From NCBI RefSeq assembly GCF_002803095.1, contig NZ_PGLR01000006.1:62001-126000 (forward strand): a stretch of DNA of 64,000 bases, written 5' to 3'. The notes under the pieces were generated by a model. That model saw nothing but the letters and a program-made list of their open reading frames with translations, ran no database searches and was not told the origin of the DNA. Below, piece by piece: positions 27,439 to 36,672 of the stretch; position 1 is the stretch's first letter, and each line of letters begins with the position of its first letter. The position numbers and the translations under genes were made by a program. The DNA comes from Pseudomonas sp. ZH-FAD. GTDB taxonomy: Bacteria > Pseudomonadota > Gammaproteobacteria > Pseudomonadales > Pseudomonadaceae.

Positions 27439-28251
27439 TCAACGTTGACACTTGGGACAGTAGACACTCGCGCGCTGTCCCAACTTCACCTCACGTAGCG
27501 TGCTGCCGCAGACCTTGCAGAACTCGCCGCCGCGCCCGTAGGCGAACAGCTCCTGCTGGAAGTAGCCGGGCTGGCCATCGCCACCGACGAAGTCGCGCAA
27601 GGTGGTGCCGCCACGCTCGATGGCATGAGCGAGGATGCGCTTGATCTCATCGGCCAGGCGCAGGTAGCGCGCCCGCGAAATCGAGCCCGCCTCACGACGC
27701 GGATCAATACCGGCGGCGAACAGCGCTTCGGTGGCGTAGATATTGCCCACGCCGACGACCACGGCGTTATCCATGATGAAGGGTTTGACCGCCATGCTGC
27801 GCCCGCGCGACATCTGGAACAGGCGCTCACCCTCGAACAATCCGCCCAACGGCTCAGGGCCGAGCTTGCTGAGCAGCTCGTGGCGCAGCGGATCTTCGCT
27901 CCACAGCAGCGCGCCGAAACGCCGCGGGTCGGTGTAACGCAGCGCCAGGCCGGACTCCAGCTCGATATCCACATGCTCATGCTTGGCTGCGGCCAGGCCA
28001 CACTCGACCAGACGCAGACTGCCAGACATACCCAGATGACTGATCAGACTGCCGACTTCGGCCTTGATCAGCAGGTACTTGGCGCGGCGCTCGACGCACT
28101 CGATTCGCTGGCCGGACAGACGCACGTCCAGGTCTTCGGGGATGGGCCAGCGCAGACGGCGCTCACGCACGATGACGCGGCTGACGCGCTGACCCTCGAG
28201 ATAGGGGGCGATACCGCGGCGGGTAGTTTCGACTTCGGGTAATTCAGGCAT
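27439..28251 (-). CDS. mutM: Formamidopyrimidine-DNA glycosylase
   Basis: A 270-residue Fpg enzyme that excises 8-oxoguanine and ring-opened purines and nicks the strand. The N-terminus after Met is [12 protein letters not shown], giving the catalytic Pro and Glu. Lys in the [17 protein letters not shown] region is the beta-strand lysine. The C-terminal zinc finger has the Cys pairs CKVC and CPKC 16 residues apart. Length is standard. The ATG at 28251 is fixed by the catalytic N-terminal proline. Confidence 0.97.
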   Translation of the reverse strand: MPELPEVETTRRGIAPYLEGQRVSRVIVRERRLRWPIPEDLDVRLSGQRIECVERRAKYLLIKAEVGSLISHLGMSGSLRLVECGLAAAKHEHVDIELESGLALRYTDPRRFGALLWSEDPLRHELLSKLGPEPLGGLFEGERLFQMSRGRSMAVKPFIMDNAVVVGVGNIYATEALFAAGIDPRREAGSISRARYLRLADEIKRILAHAIERGGTTLRDFVGGDGQPGYFQQELFAYGRGGEFCKVCGSTLREVKLGQRASVYCPKCQR

Positions 28252-28362
28252 GGCAATACAACAGGAAAACGGCGGTTCGCCACCTTAGCAGGAGCTGCGC
28301 AGCAAGCGGTAGGGTAAGCCGCCTACACGCTCAGTTGCACGGCGGCGCAACCCCACGAAGAC

Positions 28363-29229
28363 TCAGAGCACCGCCAGATCGCGGATGCTTTCGCGCAGGT
28401 TCTCGAAGTCATACTCCGACAACCCCAGATACTCGAGAATCGGCTGCGCGATGTGCTGCCACTCCATGTCGATGGCCTGCCCACCCTGCACGCGATGCGT
28501 CTCGCAGATGTGCTCGGCCATCTTGAGAATGCCCAGCAGCGTCTTCAACTGAGCGTCACGCCCCGAGTCATCGCTGAAGATCGACAAGGCATTGTGGTGG
28601 TTGGCAATGACCTCGCAGAGGTGCTCCGGCAGGCGCCAGGAGCGCGCGGTGAAATAGCCGACCACGGCATGGTTGGTGGTCAGCAGGCGATTCTCGGTAT
28701 CGACCACACGCCGCTCTTCACTGGCACTGGCGTAGGCCTCCTCCAGCACCTGCATGTAGTTGGGGAAGCGCTTGAGCATCAGCGGGATGCCGCAGTCGTG
28801 GAACAGCCCAAGGCTGTAGGCTTCGTCAGGCGAGTGATAACCGAGGCGCTTGGCCAGGGTCAGGCAGGTCATCGCCACGTCCTGGGCACTGTCCCAGAAG
28901 CGGTTGAGCACCAGGATCGCTTCGTCGGTCAGCTCGCCTTTGATCGACTGCGCATTGATCAGGTTGATCACGGTGTTGCAGCCCATCAGATTGACCGCCT
29001 GCTGGATCGAAGCGATGCGGTTGGCCAGGCCGAAGTGTGGCGAGTTGACGATCTTCAGCAGCGCGCCGGACAGCCCCGGGTCCTGACTGATCAGCTTGGC
29101 GATGCTGCGCAGATCGGGGCTGGGCATGATCTGTTCCATCTGCAGATCGACCATGATCTGTGGTTGCGGCGGTACGCTGATCCCCTGCAGGACTTGCTGG
29201 ATCTGTTCGGCGGTAAGTTCGTAGGTCAT
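28363..29229 (-). CDS. HDOD-domain signalling protein
   Basis: A 288-residue protein made largely of an HDOD domain (PF08668): LRSIAKLISQDPGLSGALLKIVNSPHFG at about residues 40-70, LFHDCGIPLML in the middle and EVIANHHNALS later. HDOD domains are HD-fold relatives often tied to signalling or stress regulation; most lack clear hydrolase activity. The ATG at 29229 avoids a long antisense extension through rlmI. It is divergent from rlmI with 138 bases between starts. Confidence 0.85.
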   Translation of the reverse strand: MTYELTAEQIQQVLQGISVPPQPQIMVDLQMEQIMPSPDLRSIAKLISQDPGLSGALLKIVNSPHFGLANRIASIQQAVNLMGCNTVINLINAQSIKGELTDEAILVLNRFWDSAQDVAMTCLTLAKRLGYHSPDEAYSLGLFHDCGIPLMLKRFPNYMQVLEEAYASASEERRVVDTENRLLTTNHAVVGYFTARSWRLPEHLCEVIANHHNALSIFSDDSGRDAQLKTLLGILKMAEHICETHRVQGGQAIDMEWQHIAQPILEYLGLSEYDFENLRESIRDLAVL

Positions 29230-29367
29230 GAAAGAGGGATCGTGCAGGGTGAGAAGTAGCGCACAGTCTAGCCAAAGCACAGACCAGCCCGCAGTCGACT
29301 TTTGTAACCGCCGGCCCCGTGTGCAAACCGCTATAATTCCGCTCTTTTCCCCGCGGAGCCCGAACTC

Positions 29368-30567
29368 ATGTCTTCCCTGCCCAGTCTGCGCCTGAAAGCC
29401 AACGCCGACCGACGCCTGCGCGCCGGCCACCTGTGGGTCTACAGCAACGAGATCGATGTCGCCGCCACACCGCTGCATGGTTTTGCCGCCGGGGATCAGG
29501 CTGTTCTCGAAGCCGCCGGCGGCAAGCCGCTGGGCATCGTCGCCATGAGTCCGAACAACCTGATCTGCGCGCGCCTGCTGTCGCGCGACGTCAAGCACGT
29601 GCTGGACAAATCCCTGCTGGTGCATCGCCTCAACGTCTGCCTGTCGCTGCGCGAGCGTCTGTTCGACAAGCCCTGCTACCGCCTGGTGTATGGCGACTCC
29701 GATCTGCTACCGGGCCTGGTGGTCGACCGCTTCTTCGACATTCTGGTGGTGCAGCTGGCTTCGGCCACCATGGAGGCACACAAGGACGACGTGCTCGCCG
29801 CGCTGATCCAGGTGTGCAAACCCAGCGGCATCCTGCTCAAGAACGACTCCGCCGCCCGCGACGCCGAAGGCCTCGAGCGCTACGTCGACACTGCCTTCGG
29901 CGTGGTGCCGGAGTGGGTCGCCCTGGAAGAGAACGGCGTGAAGTTCGAAGCACCGGTGATCGAAGGCCAGAAGACCGGCTGGTTCTATGACCACCGCATG
30001 AACCGCGCACGCCTGGCGCCCTACGTCAAAGGCAAGCGCGTGCTCGACCTGTTCAGCTACATCGGCGGCTGGGGCGTGCAGGCTGCAGCGTTCGGCGCCA
30101 GCGAAGTGTTCTGCGTGGACGCCTCGGGCTTCGCCCTCGACGGCGTGGAGCGCAACGCCACGCTCAACGGTTTCGCCGAAAAGGTCACCTGCGTCGAAGG
30201 TGACGTGTTCGCCGCCCTGCGTGAACTGAAGTCCGCCGAAGAGCGCTTCGACGTGGTGATCGCCGACCCACCCGCCTTCATCAAGCGCAAGAAGGACATC
30301 AAGAACGGCGAAGCGGCCTACCGGCGCCTCAACGAAACCGCCATGCGCCTGCTGAACAAGGACGGCATCCTGGTCAGCGCCAGCTGCTCCATGCACCTGG
30401 AAGAAGACAACCTGCAGAACATTCTGCTGACCAGCGCCCGCCATCTGGATCGCAACATTCAACTACTCGAGCGCGGCGCCCAGGGCCCGGATCACCCGGT
30501 GCACCCGGCGATCAACGAGACCCGCTACATCAAAAGCCTGACCATGCGCCTGCTGCCCAACAGTTGA
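29368..30567 (+). CDS. rlmI: 23S rRNA (cytosine1962-C5)-methyltransferase
   Basis: A 399-residue SAM-dependent RNA methylase. It has an N-terminal PUA-like domain (RLRAGHLWVYSNEID), a central EEN-type domain with TGWFYDHRMNR, and a Rossmann methylase domain with VLDLFSYIGGWGVQAA (SAM motif I), the DPPAF motif IV and SASCSMHL carrying the catalytic Cys. It matches RlmI in length and order. A hairpin terminator follows the stop. Confidence 0.94.
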   Translation: MSSLPSLRLKANADRRLRAGHLWVYSNEIDVAATPLHGFAAGDQAVLEAAGGKPLGIVAMSPNNLICARLLSRDVKHVLDKSLLVHRLNVCLSLRERLFDKPCYRLVYGDSDLLPGLVVDRFFDILVVQLASATMEAHKDDVLAALIQVCKPSGILLKNDSAARDAEGLERYVDTAFGVVPEWVALEENGVKFEAPVIEGQKTGWFYDHRMNRARLAPYVKGKRVLDLFSYIGGWGVQAAAFGASEVFCVDASGFALDGVERNATLNGFAEKVTCVEGDVFAALRELKSAEERFDVVIADPPAFIKRKKDIKNGEAAYRRLNETAMRLLNKDGILVSASCSMHLEEDNLQNILLTSARHLDRNIQLLERGAQGPDHPVHPAINETRYIKSLTMRLLPNS

Positions 30568-30575
30568 GCAACCTG

Positions 30576-30602
30576 CACCTGCCGAGTGCGTTTCGGCAGG
30601 TG
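30576..30602 (+). terminator. Terminator-like hairpin after rlmI
   Basis: Ten-base perfect arms CACCTGCCGA / TCGGCAGGTG with a seven-base loop, starting eight bases after the rlmI stop. It is followed by CCTCTTCC, a poor T-tract, so it may be an imperfect intrinsic terminator. Confidence 0.55.
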
Positions 30603-30836
30603 CCTCTTCCCCCCTCTCGCTGTTACCTCCCCCCACACCCGCCTCGCATCTCGCCCAGCATCGACTAGGCTTCAAAGTGCATAGCTAAGCGCTATCAGCC
30701 GACCACGGGTTAACTGGCTTGCTTATTGCTTTTGGCTATCAACATAACGAACGTCCCCCACGAAGGGGGCGAATCGACTCAGAAGTTGGAGCCTTGGCCA
30801 CGAGCTGACTCCATATTGCCGATAGCGGGGAGGACT
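30603..30836. other. Leader/promoter region of the polyamine-type ABC operon
   Basis: No gene is supported. Two small inverted repeats are visible: ATAGC-N5-GCTAT at 30681-30695 and CCCCC-ACGAA-GGGGG at 30755-30769. The transporter ATPase start at 30837 has GGGGAGGA just upstream. No promoter hexamers stand out. Confidence 0.4.
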
Positions 30837-31955
30837 ATGACTGCGCAAGCTGGGAACGACGCGTTCCTGCGATTCACCAACGTCAAGAAGACCTACGATC
30901 ACAAGACCCTGGTGGTCAAGGACTTCAACCTCAACGTGGCCAAGGGCGAATTCATCACCCTGCTCGGCCCCTCCGGCTCAGGCAAGACCACCTGCCTAAT
31001 GATGCTCGCCGGCTTCGAGGACGTGACCAGCGGCGAGATCCTGATCAACGGCCGCAACGTCACCAGCATCGCCCCCTACGCTCGCAACATCGGCATGGTC
31101 TTCCAGCAGTACGCGCTGTTCCCGCACATGACCATCCGCGAGAACCTGGCCTACCCACTGAAAATCCGCAAATTGCCCAAGGACGAGATTCGCGCCAAGG
31201 TCGAGGAGTACCTCGCCCTGGTCGAACTGCAGGCCTTCGGCGGCCGCTACCCCGCCCAGCTTTCCGGCGGCCAGCGCCAGCGCGTGGCCCTGGCCCGCGC
31301 GCTGATCTTCGCCCCGGACATCGTGCTGATGGACGAGCCGCTCGGCGCACTGGACAAGAAGCTGCGCGAGCAGATGCAGTTCGAGATCAAGCGCCTGCAC
31401 GAGCAGCTCGGCTTCACCGTGATCTACGTCACCCACGACCAGACCGAAGCGCTGACCATGAGCGACCGCATCGCCGTGTTCAATAACGGCGTGGTGCAGC
31501 AATGCGCCGCGCCGCACGTGCTCTACGAACGCCCAGCCAACATGTTCGTCGCCGACTTCATCGGCGAAAGCAACAAGCTCTCCGGCGTGATCGAGGCAGT
31601 CGAGGCTGATCGCGTCCAGGTGCGCCTCGACGATGGCGGCCTGGTCCGCACGCTGAAAGCCAATTGCACCGAAGTCGGCCAGGCCACCACGGTGTCGGTA
31701 CGCCCGGAAAAGCTCAACTTCACCGACCGCCTTGGCGGCGCCGGCAACCAGGTCAAGGCCCGCTTCGTCACCCGCCACTACGTCGGCGAATACATCCGCT
31801 ACCACTTCGAAACCGCCAGCGGCAGCGAGCTGGTGGTGAAGAATCTGAACGACAGTTCAGCCCCGCAACTCAGCGCTCAGGAAGAGATCGACCTCGCCTG
31901 GCTGCCGGAAGACAGCCAGGCCCTGGATCGATCGGAAGTGCCGAAGACGCTCTGA
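30837..31955 (+). CDS. Polyamine-type ABC transporter, ATP-binding protein
   Basis: A 372-residue PotA-like ATPase. Walker A GPSGSGKTTC, Q-loop VFQQYALFPHMT, signature LSGGQRQRVALARAL, Walker B MDEPLGALDKK and the H-loop VTHDQTEA are all present. A C-terminal TOBE domain (about residues 285-365) follows. The start at 30837 has a GGAGGA site; a frame open to 30726 has none. It leads an operon with a binding protein and two permeases, as in PA0326-PA0323. Substrate (spermidine, putrescine or a related amine) is inferred from family only. Confidence 0.92.
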   Translation: MTAQAGNDAFLRFTNVKKTYDHKTLVVKDFNLNVAKGEFITLLGPSGSGKTTCLMMLAGFEDVTSGEILINGRNVTSIAPYARNIGMVFQQYALFPHMTIRENLAYPLKIRKLPKDEIRAKVEEYLALVELQAFGGRYPAQLSGGQRQRVALARALIFAPDIVLMDEPLGALDKKLREQMQFEIKRLHEQLGFTVIYVTHDQTEALTMSDRIAVFNNGVVQQCAAPHVLYERPANMFVADFIGESNKLSGVIEAVEADRVQVRLDDGGLVRTLKANCTEVGQATTVSVRPEKLNFTDRLGGAGNQVKARFVTRHYVGEYIRYHFETASGSELVVKNLNDSSAPQLSAQEEIDLAWLPEDSQALDRSEVPKTL

Positions 31956-31989
31956 CCCCACAACTAGTAGAAGCAAATGGAGCACAGCA

Positions 31990-33063
31990 ATGGCTAGATC
32001 ACTGACTACCAGCTTTTCCACCTTCGCCCTGGTGGCGGCATTGGGACTCACAGCGGGCAACGCCACGGCCCAGGACAGCCTCACCGTGGTGTCCTGGGGC
32101 GGCGCCTATGGCGCGGCGCAGAAAAAACACGTCATCGACCCTTACCAGGCAGAGTCCGGCGTCAAGGTATTGTTCGAGGATTACTCGGGCGGCGTCGCCG
32201 AGATCAAGGCCCAGGTCGAATCCGGCAACATTCAGTGGGATGTGGTCGACTTCGAGGTGATCGACCTCGAGCGCGCCTGCTCCGAAGGCCTGCTGGAAAC
32301 CCTCGACCACAGCGTACTGCCGGCCGGCATCGACGGCACCCCGGCCGCCCAGGACTTCATCCCCGAAGCCCTGGCCAGCGAGTGCGCGGTGGGCAACATC
32401 GTCTGGTCGGTGGTGTTCGCCTACAACCAGAACACCATCGGCGGCACCAAGGCTGCCAGCATCGGCGACTTCTTCGACACCGCCAAGATTCCCGGCAAGC
32501 GCGCCCTGCGCAAACGCCCGCAGGTGAACATGGAATGGGCACTGCTGGCCGACGGCGTGGCGCCCGATGAAGTCTACGAAGTGCTGGCCACCCCGGAAGG
32601 CCAACAACGCGCCTTCGACAAGCTGGACAGCATCAAGAAGGACATCGTCTGGTTCGACTCCTGGTCGCAGGCGCCACAACTGCTCAATGACGGCGGTGCG
32701 GTGCTGGTGCAGTCGGCCAACGGCCGCTTCTACGACGCCATCGTGCAGGAGAAGAAACCCTTCGAAATCGTCTGGGACGGCCACGTCTACGACCTCGACG
32801 CCTGGGCCATCGTCAAGGGCACCAAGAAGAAGGACCTGGCCATGGAGTTCATCAAGTACGCCACCGGCTCCAAGCCCCTGGCTGGCATGCCGGACGTGGC
32901 CTATGGCCCGACCCGCAAGTCGTCCATGCCGCTGGCCGACCAGAGTGCGGCGCCGCACCTGCCGACCGCTCACCTGGACAAAGGCATCCAGGCCGGCTCC
33001 GAGTTCTGGGCTGACTATGGCGAGTCGCTGGGCGAGAAATTCAACGAGTGGCTGTTGAAGTAA
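31990..33063 (+). CDS. Periplasmic substrate-binding protein, PotD/PotF type
   Basis: A 357-residue extracellular solute-binding protein family 1/8 member with a signal peptide (residues about 1-27, ending NATAQ). Early mature sequence LTVVSWGGAYGAAQKK and DYSGGVAEIKAQVES are typical of polyamine and related binding proteins. It should deliver ligand to the two permeases encoded after it. Placement between ATPase and permeases, and the hairpin after its stop, fit higher expression of the binding protein. The ligand cannot be read from sequence alone. Confidence 0.9.
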   Translation: MARSLTTSFSTFALVAALGLTAGNATAQDSLTVVSWGGAYGAAQKKHVIDPYQAESGVKVLFEDYSGGVAEIKAQVESGNIQWDVVDFEVIDLERACSEGLLETLDHSVLPAGIDGTPAAQDFIPEALASECAVGNIVWSVVFAYNQNTIGGTKAASIGDFFDTAKIPGKRALRKRPQVNMEWALLADGVAPDEVYEVLATPEGQQRAFDKLDSIKKDIVWFDSWSQAPQLLNDGGAVLVQSANGRFYDAIVQEKKPFEIVWDGHVYDLDAWAIVKGTKKKDLAMEFIKYATGSKPLAGMPDVAYGPTRKSSMPLADQSAAPHLPTAHLDKGIQAGSEFWADYGESLGEKFNEWLLK

Positions 33064-33090
33064 GCACCACACCCTCCCCACGGACGACCT

Positions 33091-33138
33091 GTGGGAGGCG
33101 CTTCAGCGGCGACGGTCGCGGCTGAAGCCCCCTCCCAC
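33091..33138. repeat. REP-like hairpin between binding-protein and permease genes
   Basis: A near-perfect inverted repeat from GTGGGAGGCGCTTCAGC to GAAGCCCCCTCCCAC, nearly identical to the copy at 22139-22185. It begins 27 bases after the binding-protein stop and ends 46 bases before the permease start. Such hairpins protect upstream message from 3' decay in some transporter operons. Confidence 0.8.
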
Positions 33139-33184
33139 GGGTACCGAGGTCCAACGGAGAAGGGGCTTATCCCGGAGTAATGTC

Positions 33185-34420
33185 TTGACCTCTCTCACCA
33201 CCAGCGAAGCCGGCCAAGCCGCCAGCGCCCGTCGCAAGAAACGCCTCGCCGCCTTTCTCTTCGTGGTTCCGCTGCTGCTGTTCATCATCGTCACCTTCGT
33301 CGCCCCGATTGGCAGCATGCTGTGGCGCAGCGTGTACCACCCGACGGTGGCCGAGCTGATTCCGCAAACCCTGGCCGAACTCGAACGCTGGGACGATCAC
33401 AAGCAATTGCCCGACGAACGCACGCTGAGCATATTCGTCGACGAACTGCACGCCCTCGACAAACAGCGCCTGTCCGGCAAGCTGTCCGAGGAGTTCAACC
33501 GCGCCTATACGGGCATGTCCAGCGTGGTCAAAGCCACCGCGCGGCGCATCGGCCGGATGGATGCCGAAACGCTGCCATCCGAGGGGGTCGAAGCCCTGCT
33601 CGCCAGCCATCGCAACTGGAGCAAGCCCGAGCTGTGGTACGCCATCGAGCGCGCCGGCAAGGTCTACACCTACGACTACTACCTGACGGCTCTGGACCTG
33701 GAGATGCACCCAGACGATGGCATTCAGGTACGCCAGGACACGCAGATCTACCTGCAGCTGTTTTCCAAGACCCTGAACATGGCGCTGGTCATCACCCTGC
33801 TCTGCGCCCTGCTCGGCTACCCGCTGGCCTACTACCTGGCCGGGCTGCCGTCGAACCGCGCCAACCTGCTGCTGGTGCTGGTGTTGCTGCCGTTCTGGAC
33901 CTCACTGCTGGTGCGCACCACCTCATGGATCGCGCTGCTGCAGACCAACGGCGTGATCAATTCCACGCTCATGGGCATCGGCCTGATCAGTCAGCCCTTC
34001 GAGATGCTCTACACCTCATTCGCCACCGTGGTGGCCATGACCCACATCCTGCTGCCGTTCATGATCCTGCCGCTGTACAGCGTGATGCGCGGCATCGATC
34101 CCAGCTACATGCGCGCAGCGCTGAGCCTTGGCGACAAACCGATCCCGGCGTTCGCCCGCATCTACTTCCCGATGACATTGCCCGGGCTCAGCGCCGGGGC
34201 GCTGCTGGTGTTCATCATCTCTGTGGGCTACTACATCACCCCGGCGCTGGTCGGTGGTACCGACGGGCAGATGATCAGCAACATCATCGCCTTCCACATG
34301 CAGCGCTCGAACAACTGGGAACTGGCCGCCGCGCTGGGCTCGCTGCTGCTCGGGCTGATTCTGCTGCTGTACTGGGTGTACGACCGTTTCGTCGGCGCCA
34401 GCAATATCAAGTTGGGATGA
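33185..34420 (+). CDS. Polyamine-type ABC transporter permease with large periplasmic insertion
   Basis: A 411-residue inner-membrane permease. The first helix (about residues 20-45) is followed by an unusually long hydrophilic segment to about residue 195, predicted periplasmic. Five helices follow. The EAA loop is MRAALSLGDKPIPAFARIYFP. There is no in-frame ATG near the start; TTG at 33185 with CGGAG seven bases upstream is chosen. Ordinary PotB proteins are about 280 residues, so the insertion is the notable feature. It pairs with the permease at 34554. Confidence 0.88.
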   Translation: MTSLTTSEAGQAASARRKKRLAAFLFVVPLLLFIIVTFVAPIGSMLWRSVYHPTVAELIPQTLAELERWDDHKQLPDERTLSIFVDELHALDKQRLSGKLSEEFNRAYTGMSSVVKATARRIGRMDAETLPSEGVEALLASHRNWSKPELWYAIERAGKVYTYDYYLTALDLEMHPDDGIQVRQDTQIYLQLFSKTLNMALVITLLCALLGYPLAYYLAGLPSNRANLLLVLVLLPFWTSLLVRTTSWIALLQTNGVINSTLMGIGLISQPFEMLYTSFATVVAMTHILLPFMILPLYSVMRGIDPSYMRAALSLGDKPIPAFARIYFPMTLPGLSAGALLVFIISVGYYITPALVGGTDGQMISNIIAFHMQRSNNWELAAALGSLLLGLILLLYWVYDRFVGASNIKLG

Positions 34421-34452
34421 ACATGTCCGTATCAGCATCGCAACCGCACGGC

Positions 34453-34514
34453 GTAGCCCGGATTCAATCCGGGAAACCCGCCACCTCTCCTTCCCCGGAC
34501 TGCGTCCGGGCTAC
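34453..34514. repeat. REP-like element between the two permease genes
   Basis: GTAGCCCGGATTCAATCCGGG at the left pairs with CCCGGACTGCGTCCGGGCTAC at the right with three mismatches. It lies between the stop of one permease and the start of the next in the same operon, widening the usual gap to 133 bases. Related to the element at 24330. Confidence 0.75.
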
Positions 34515-34553
34515 AGGCGGCATCCATCGCCTCATCGATTCGGGCTCGGCGCT

Positions 34554-35408
34554 ATGAAAATTCCCGCCTACTACGGCTTCTGGCACCACCTCGGCAACTG
34601 GCTGCTCAAGGTCAGCTCCTGGCTGGTGCTGCTGTTCCTGATCCTGCCGATCCTGGTGATCGTGCCGCTGTCGTTCAACGCCGAGCCCTTCTTCAGCTTC
34701 ACCGAGGGCATGCTCACGCTGGACCCCGAGGCCTACTCGCTGCGCTGGTACCGGGAGATCTTCAACGATCCGAAGTGGATACTGGCGATCAAGAACAGCT
34801 TCTTCATCGGCATCCTCTCCACCGTCCTCGCCACGATTCTGGGCACCTGCGCAGCCGTGGGCCTGGCGCGCGATGAGATGCCGTTTCGCCGCTTCATCAC
34901 CGCCCTGCTGCTGTCGCCGATGATCGTGCCGCTGATCATCACCGCCGCTGGCATGTTCTTCTTCTACTCCAACCTGGGCCTGGCCGGTGGCTATCTGGGT
35001 GTGATCCTGGCCCACGCGGCGCTCGGTACACCCTTCGTCATCATCACCGTCACCGCCACGCTCACCGGTTTCGACTACAGCCTGGCGCGCGCGGCGCTGA
35101 ACCTAGGCGCCACGCCAATACGCGTATTCTTCGACGTGATCATGCCGTTGATCCGCCCCGGGGTGATTTCCGGCGCGCTGTTCGCCTTCATCACCTCCTT
35201 CGATGAGGTGGTGGTGATCCTGTTCATGGCCGGCCCACAGCAGCGCACCATTCCGCGGCAGATGTTCTCGGGCCTGCGCGAACAGATCAACCCGAGCATC
35301 CTGGCCATCGCCACCTTGCTGATCCTGGTATCCATCGCTTTGCTGGTGACCATCGAACTGCTGCGCCGCCGCGCCGAGCGGATGCGAGGGATCGAGATAC
35401 CAAACTAA
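34554..35408 (+). CDS. Polyamine-type ABC transporter permease, PotC type
   Basis: A 284-residue inner-membrane permease with six predicted helices. The EAA loop ARAALNLGATPIRVFFDVIMP near residue 180 contacts the ATPase. Length and topology match PotC/YdcV. It is the second permease of the importer and the last gene of the operon. A short intergenic region with no gene follows. Confidence 0.92.
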   Translation: MKIPAYYGFWHHLGNWLLKVSSWLVLLFLILPILVIVPLSFNAEPFFSFTEGMLTLDPEAYSLRWYREIFNDPKWILAIKNSFFIGILSTVLATILGTCAAVGLARDEMPFRRFITALLLSPMIVPLIITAAGMFFFYSNLGLAGGYLGVILAHAALGTPFVIITVTATLTGFDYSLARAALNLGATPIRVFFDVIMPLIRPGVISGALFAFITSFDEVVVILFMAGPQQRTIPRQMFSGLREQINPSILAIATLLILVSIALLVTIELLRRRAERMRGIEIPN

Positions 35409-35930
35409 TCGAGCACATCGGTACCAGTAATAGTCCGATACATGCCTGGGTACGACACAAGGGCGTCTAGCACGCCAGTATTCCAGCGTCAGGCTTATTT
35501 CTTGCTGTCCTCATGAACTATACGGGCGATATGCTAGGTCCTCAGACAAGCAGAGCCCGTACCATGAACACTCCTTCCCACGAAGGCATTAGCCACTTGG
35601 TGGCCGATGCACTCGCCCCGCCCCTCACCCGCCAAAGACTGGTCGCAACCCTGTTTATGGAGACGGATAAATACAGATGCAGCTAAAACGCTGAACTGCA
35701 TCCTACTGTTTCTGAACGGTACCGGCCTCTCGTCCAAGTGACTGGAAACAGGGGAATGCACATCTCAACTCTCCCCCCTGGCGAGTTAAATCCTCATCTT
35801 CCGTTACTTCTTCTTTCGATGTTGGGCGTCCTTGCTGACCTGCAACTTATGAGCAGGCCAGAAGAAGCCTCAACCCGTGCCAGCCCAGCGGTGGATTGCC
35901 CGCCCCGCGCCAAGAAGAGATAGAGCCAAG
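35409..35930. other. 522-base region without a supported gene
   Basis: This stretch is less GC-rich than its surroundings. The only plausible small frame is 35564-35686 (+), 40 residues opening MNTPSHEGISHLV, with no ribosome site and no recognisable family; it may be a gene remnant. No hairpin terminator, repeat or clear promoter was identified. The region marks the junction between the transporter operon and the signalling genes and may be a site of past insertion or deletion. Confidence 0.45.
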
Positions 35931-36662
35931 GTGAACATAACAACGACGCTCTCGCGCTACGACCTCCCTCCTCGCAAGCAGCAAACCTCAGATATCGAAC
36001 CCACCTGTCCCAGTTGCCGGTCGCAACAGGCCAGGCTTTGTGCTCTGGCCCGCACCCAGGAACGCAAGCGCATCGCGCGCGAGTTGCACGACGAGCTGGG
36101 ACAACAGCTGACCGCACTGCAACAAGGTTTGGGTGTATTACGGATCCATCTGGGTCAGGATCGCCCGGACCTGCTTGGCCATATCGAGCGATTGACCAGC
36201 ATTTCCCATAGCGCTATCGAAGTCATTCGTGAAATTCACAACGGAGCCCCCATCAAGCAACTGCAACACAACCTGATCAGCACTCTCGAAGGCCTGATAG
36301 AAGAATTCCGCCAACTCTCGGAAGTCGACTGTCGCTGCAACCTGCCCAAGCAGAATTTCGAACTGGAACCGGGACGCGCCGCCCAGCTTTATCGCATCGT
36401 TCAGGAGTCACTGACCAACATCCTCCGCCATGCCAATGCCAGTCGAGCCGAGGTAAGCCTGGAGCGTCGCGAGAATGATTATGTGCTTGAGATATTCGAT
36501 GACGGCCAGGGCTTCACCCTCAGCGATATCCTGCCCGACTCCACCGGGCTCTCGGGCATGCGCGAGCGCGGCAAGCAACTCGGTGGCCCCGTGATCATCT
36601 TCAGCCATCCCGGCCAGGGCACCATCGTCCAGGCAATATTCCCAGTGAAAATCAACCGATGA
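35931..36662 (+). CDS. Cytosolic sensor histidine kinase with CxxC-x7-C motif
   Basis: A kinase of about 243 residues with no membrane helix. The N-terminal 40 residues contain Cys26, Cys29 and Cys37 (CPSC then LC), directly before the HisKA_3 motif ERKRIARELHDELGQQ with phospho-His53. The ATP-binding domain has QESLTNILRHANA, FDDGQGF and GLSGMRERGK. No ATG fits; GTG at 35931 is preferred, though a GTG at 35877 is possible. The cysteine cluster may bind a metal or Fe-S centre or sense redox. It pairs with the LuxR-type regulator ten bases downstream, just before a chemotaxis operon. Confidence 0.8.
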   Translation: MNITTTLSRYDLPPRKQQTSDIEPTCPSCRSQQARLCALARTQERKRIARELHDELGQQLTALQQGLGVLRIHLGQDRPDLLGHIERLTSISHSAIEVIREIHNGAPIKQLQHNLISTLEGLIEEFRQLSEVDCRCNLPKQNFELEPGRAAQLYRIVQESLTNILRHANASRAEVSLERRENDYVLEIFDDGQGFTLSDILPDSTGLSGMRERGKQLGGPVIIFSHPGQGTIVQAIFPVKINR

Positions 36663-36672
36663 AGGAAAGCCT

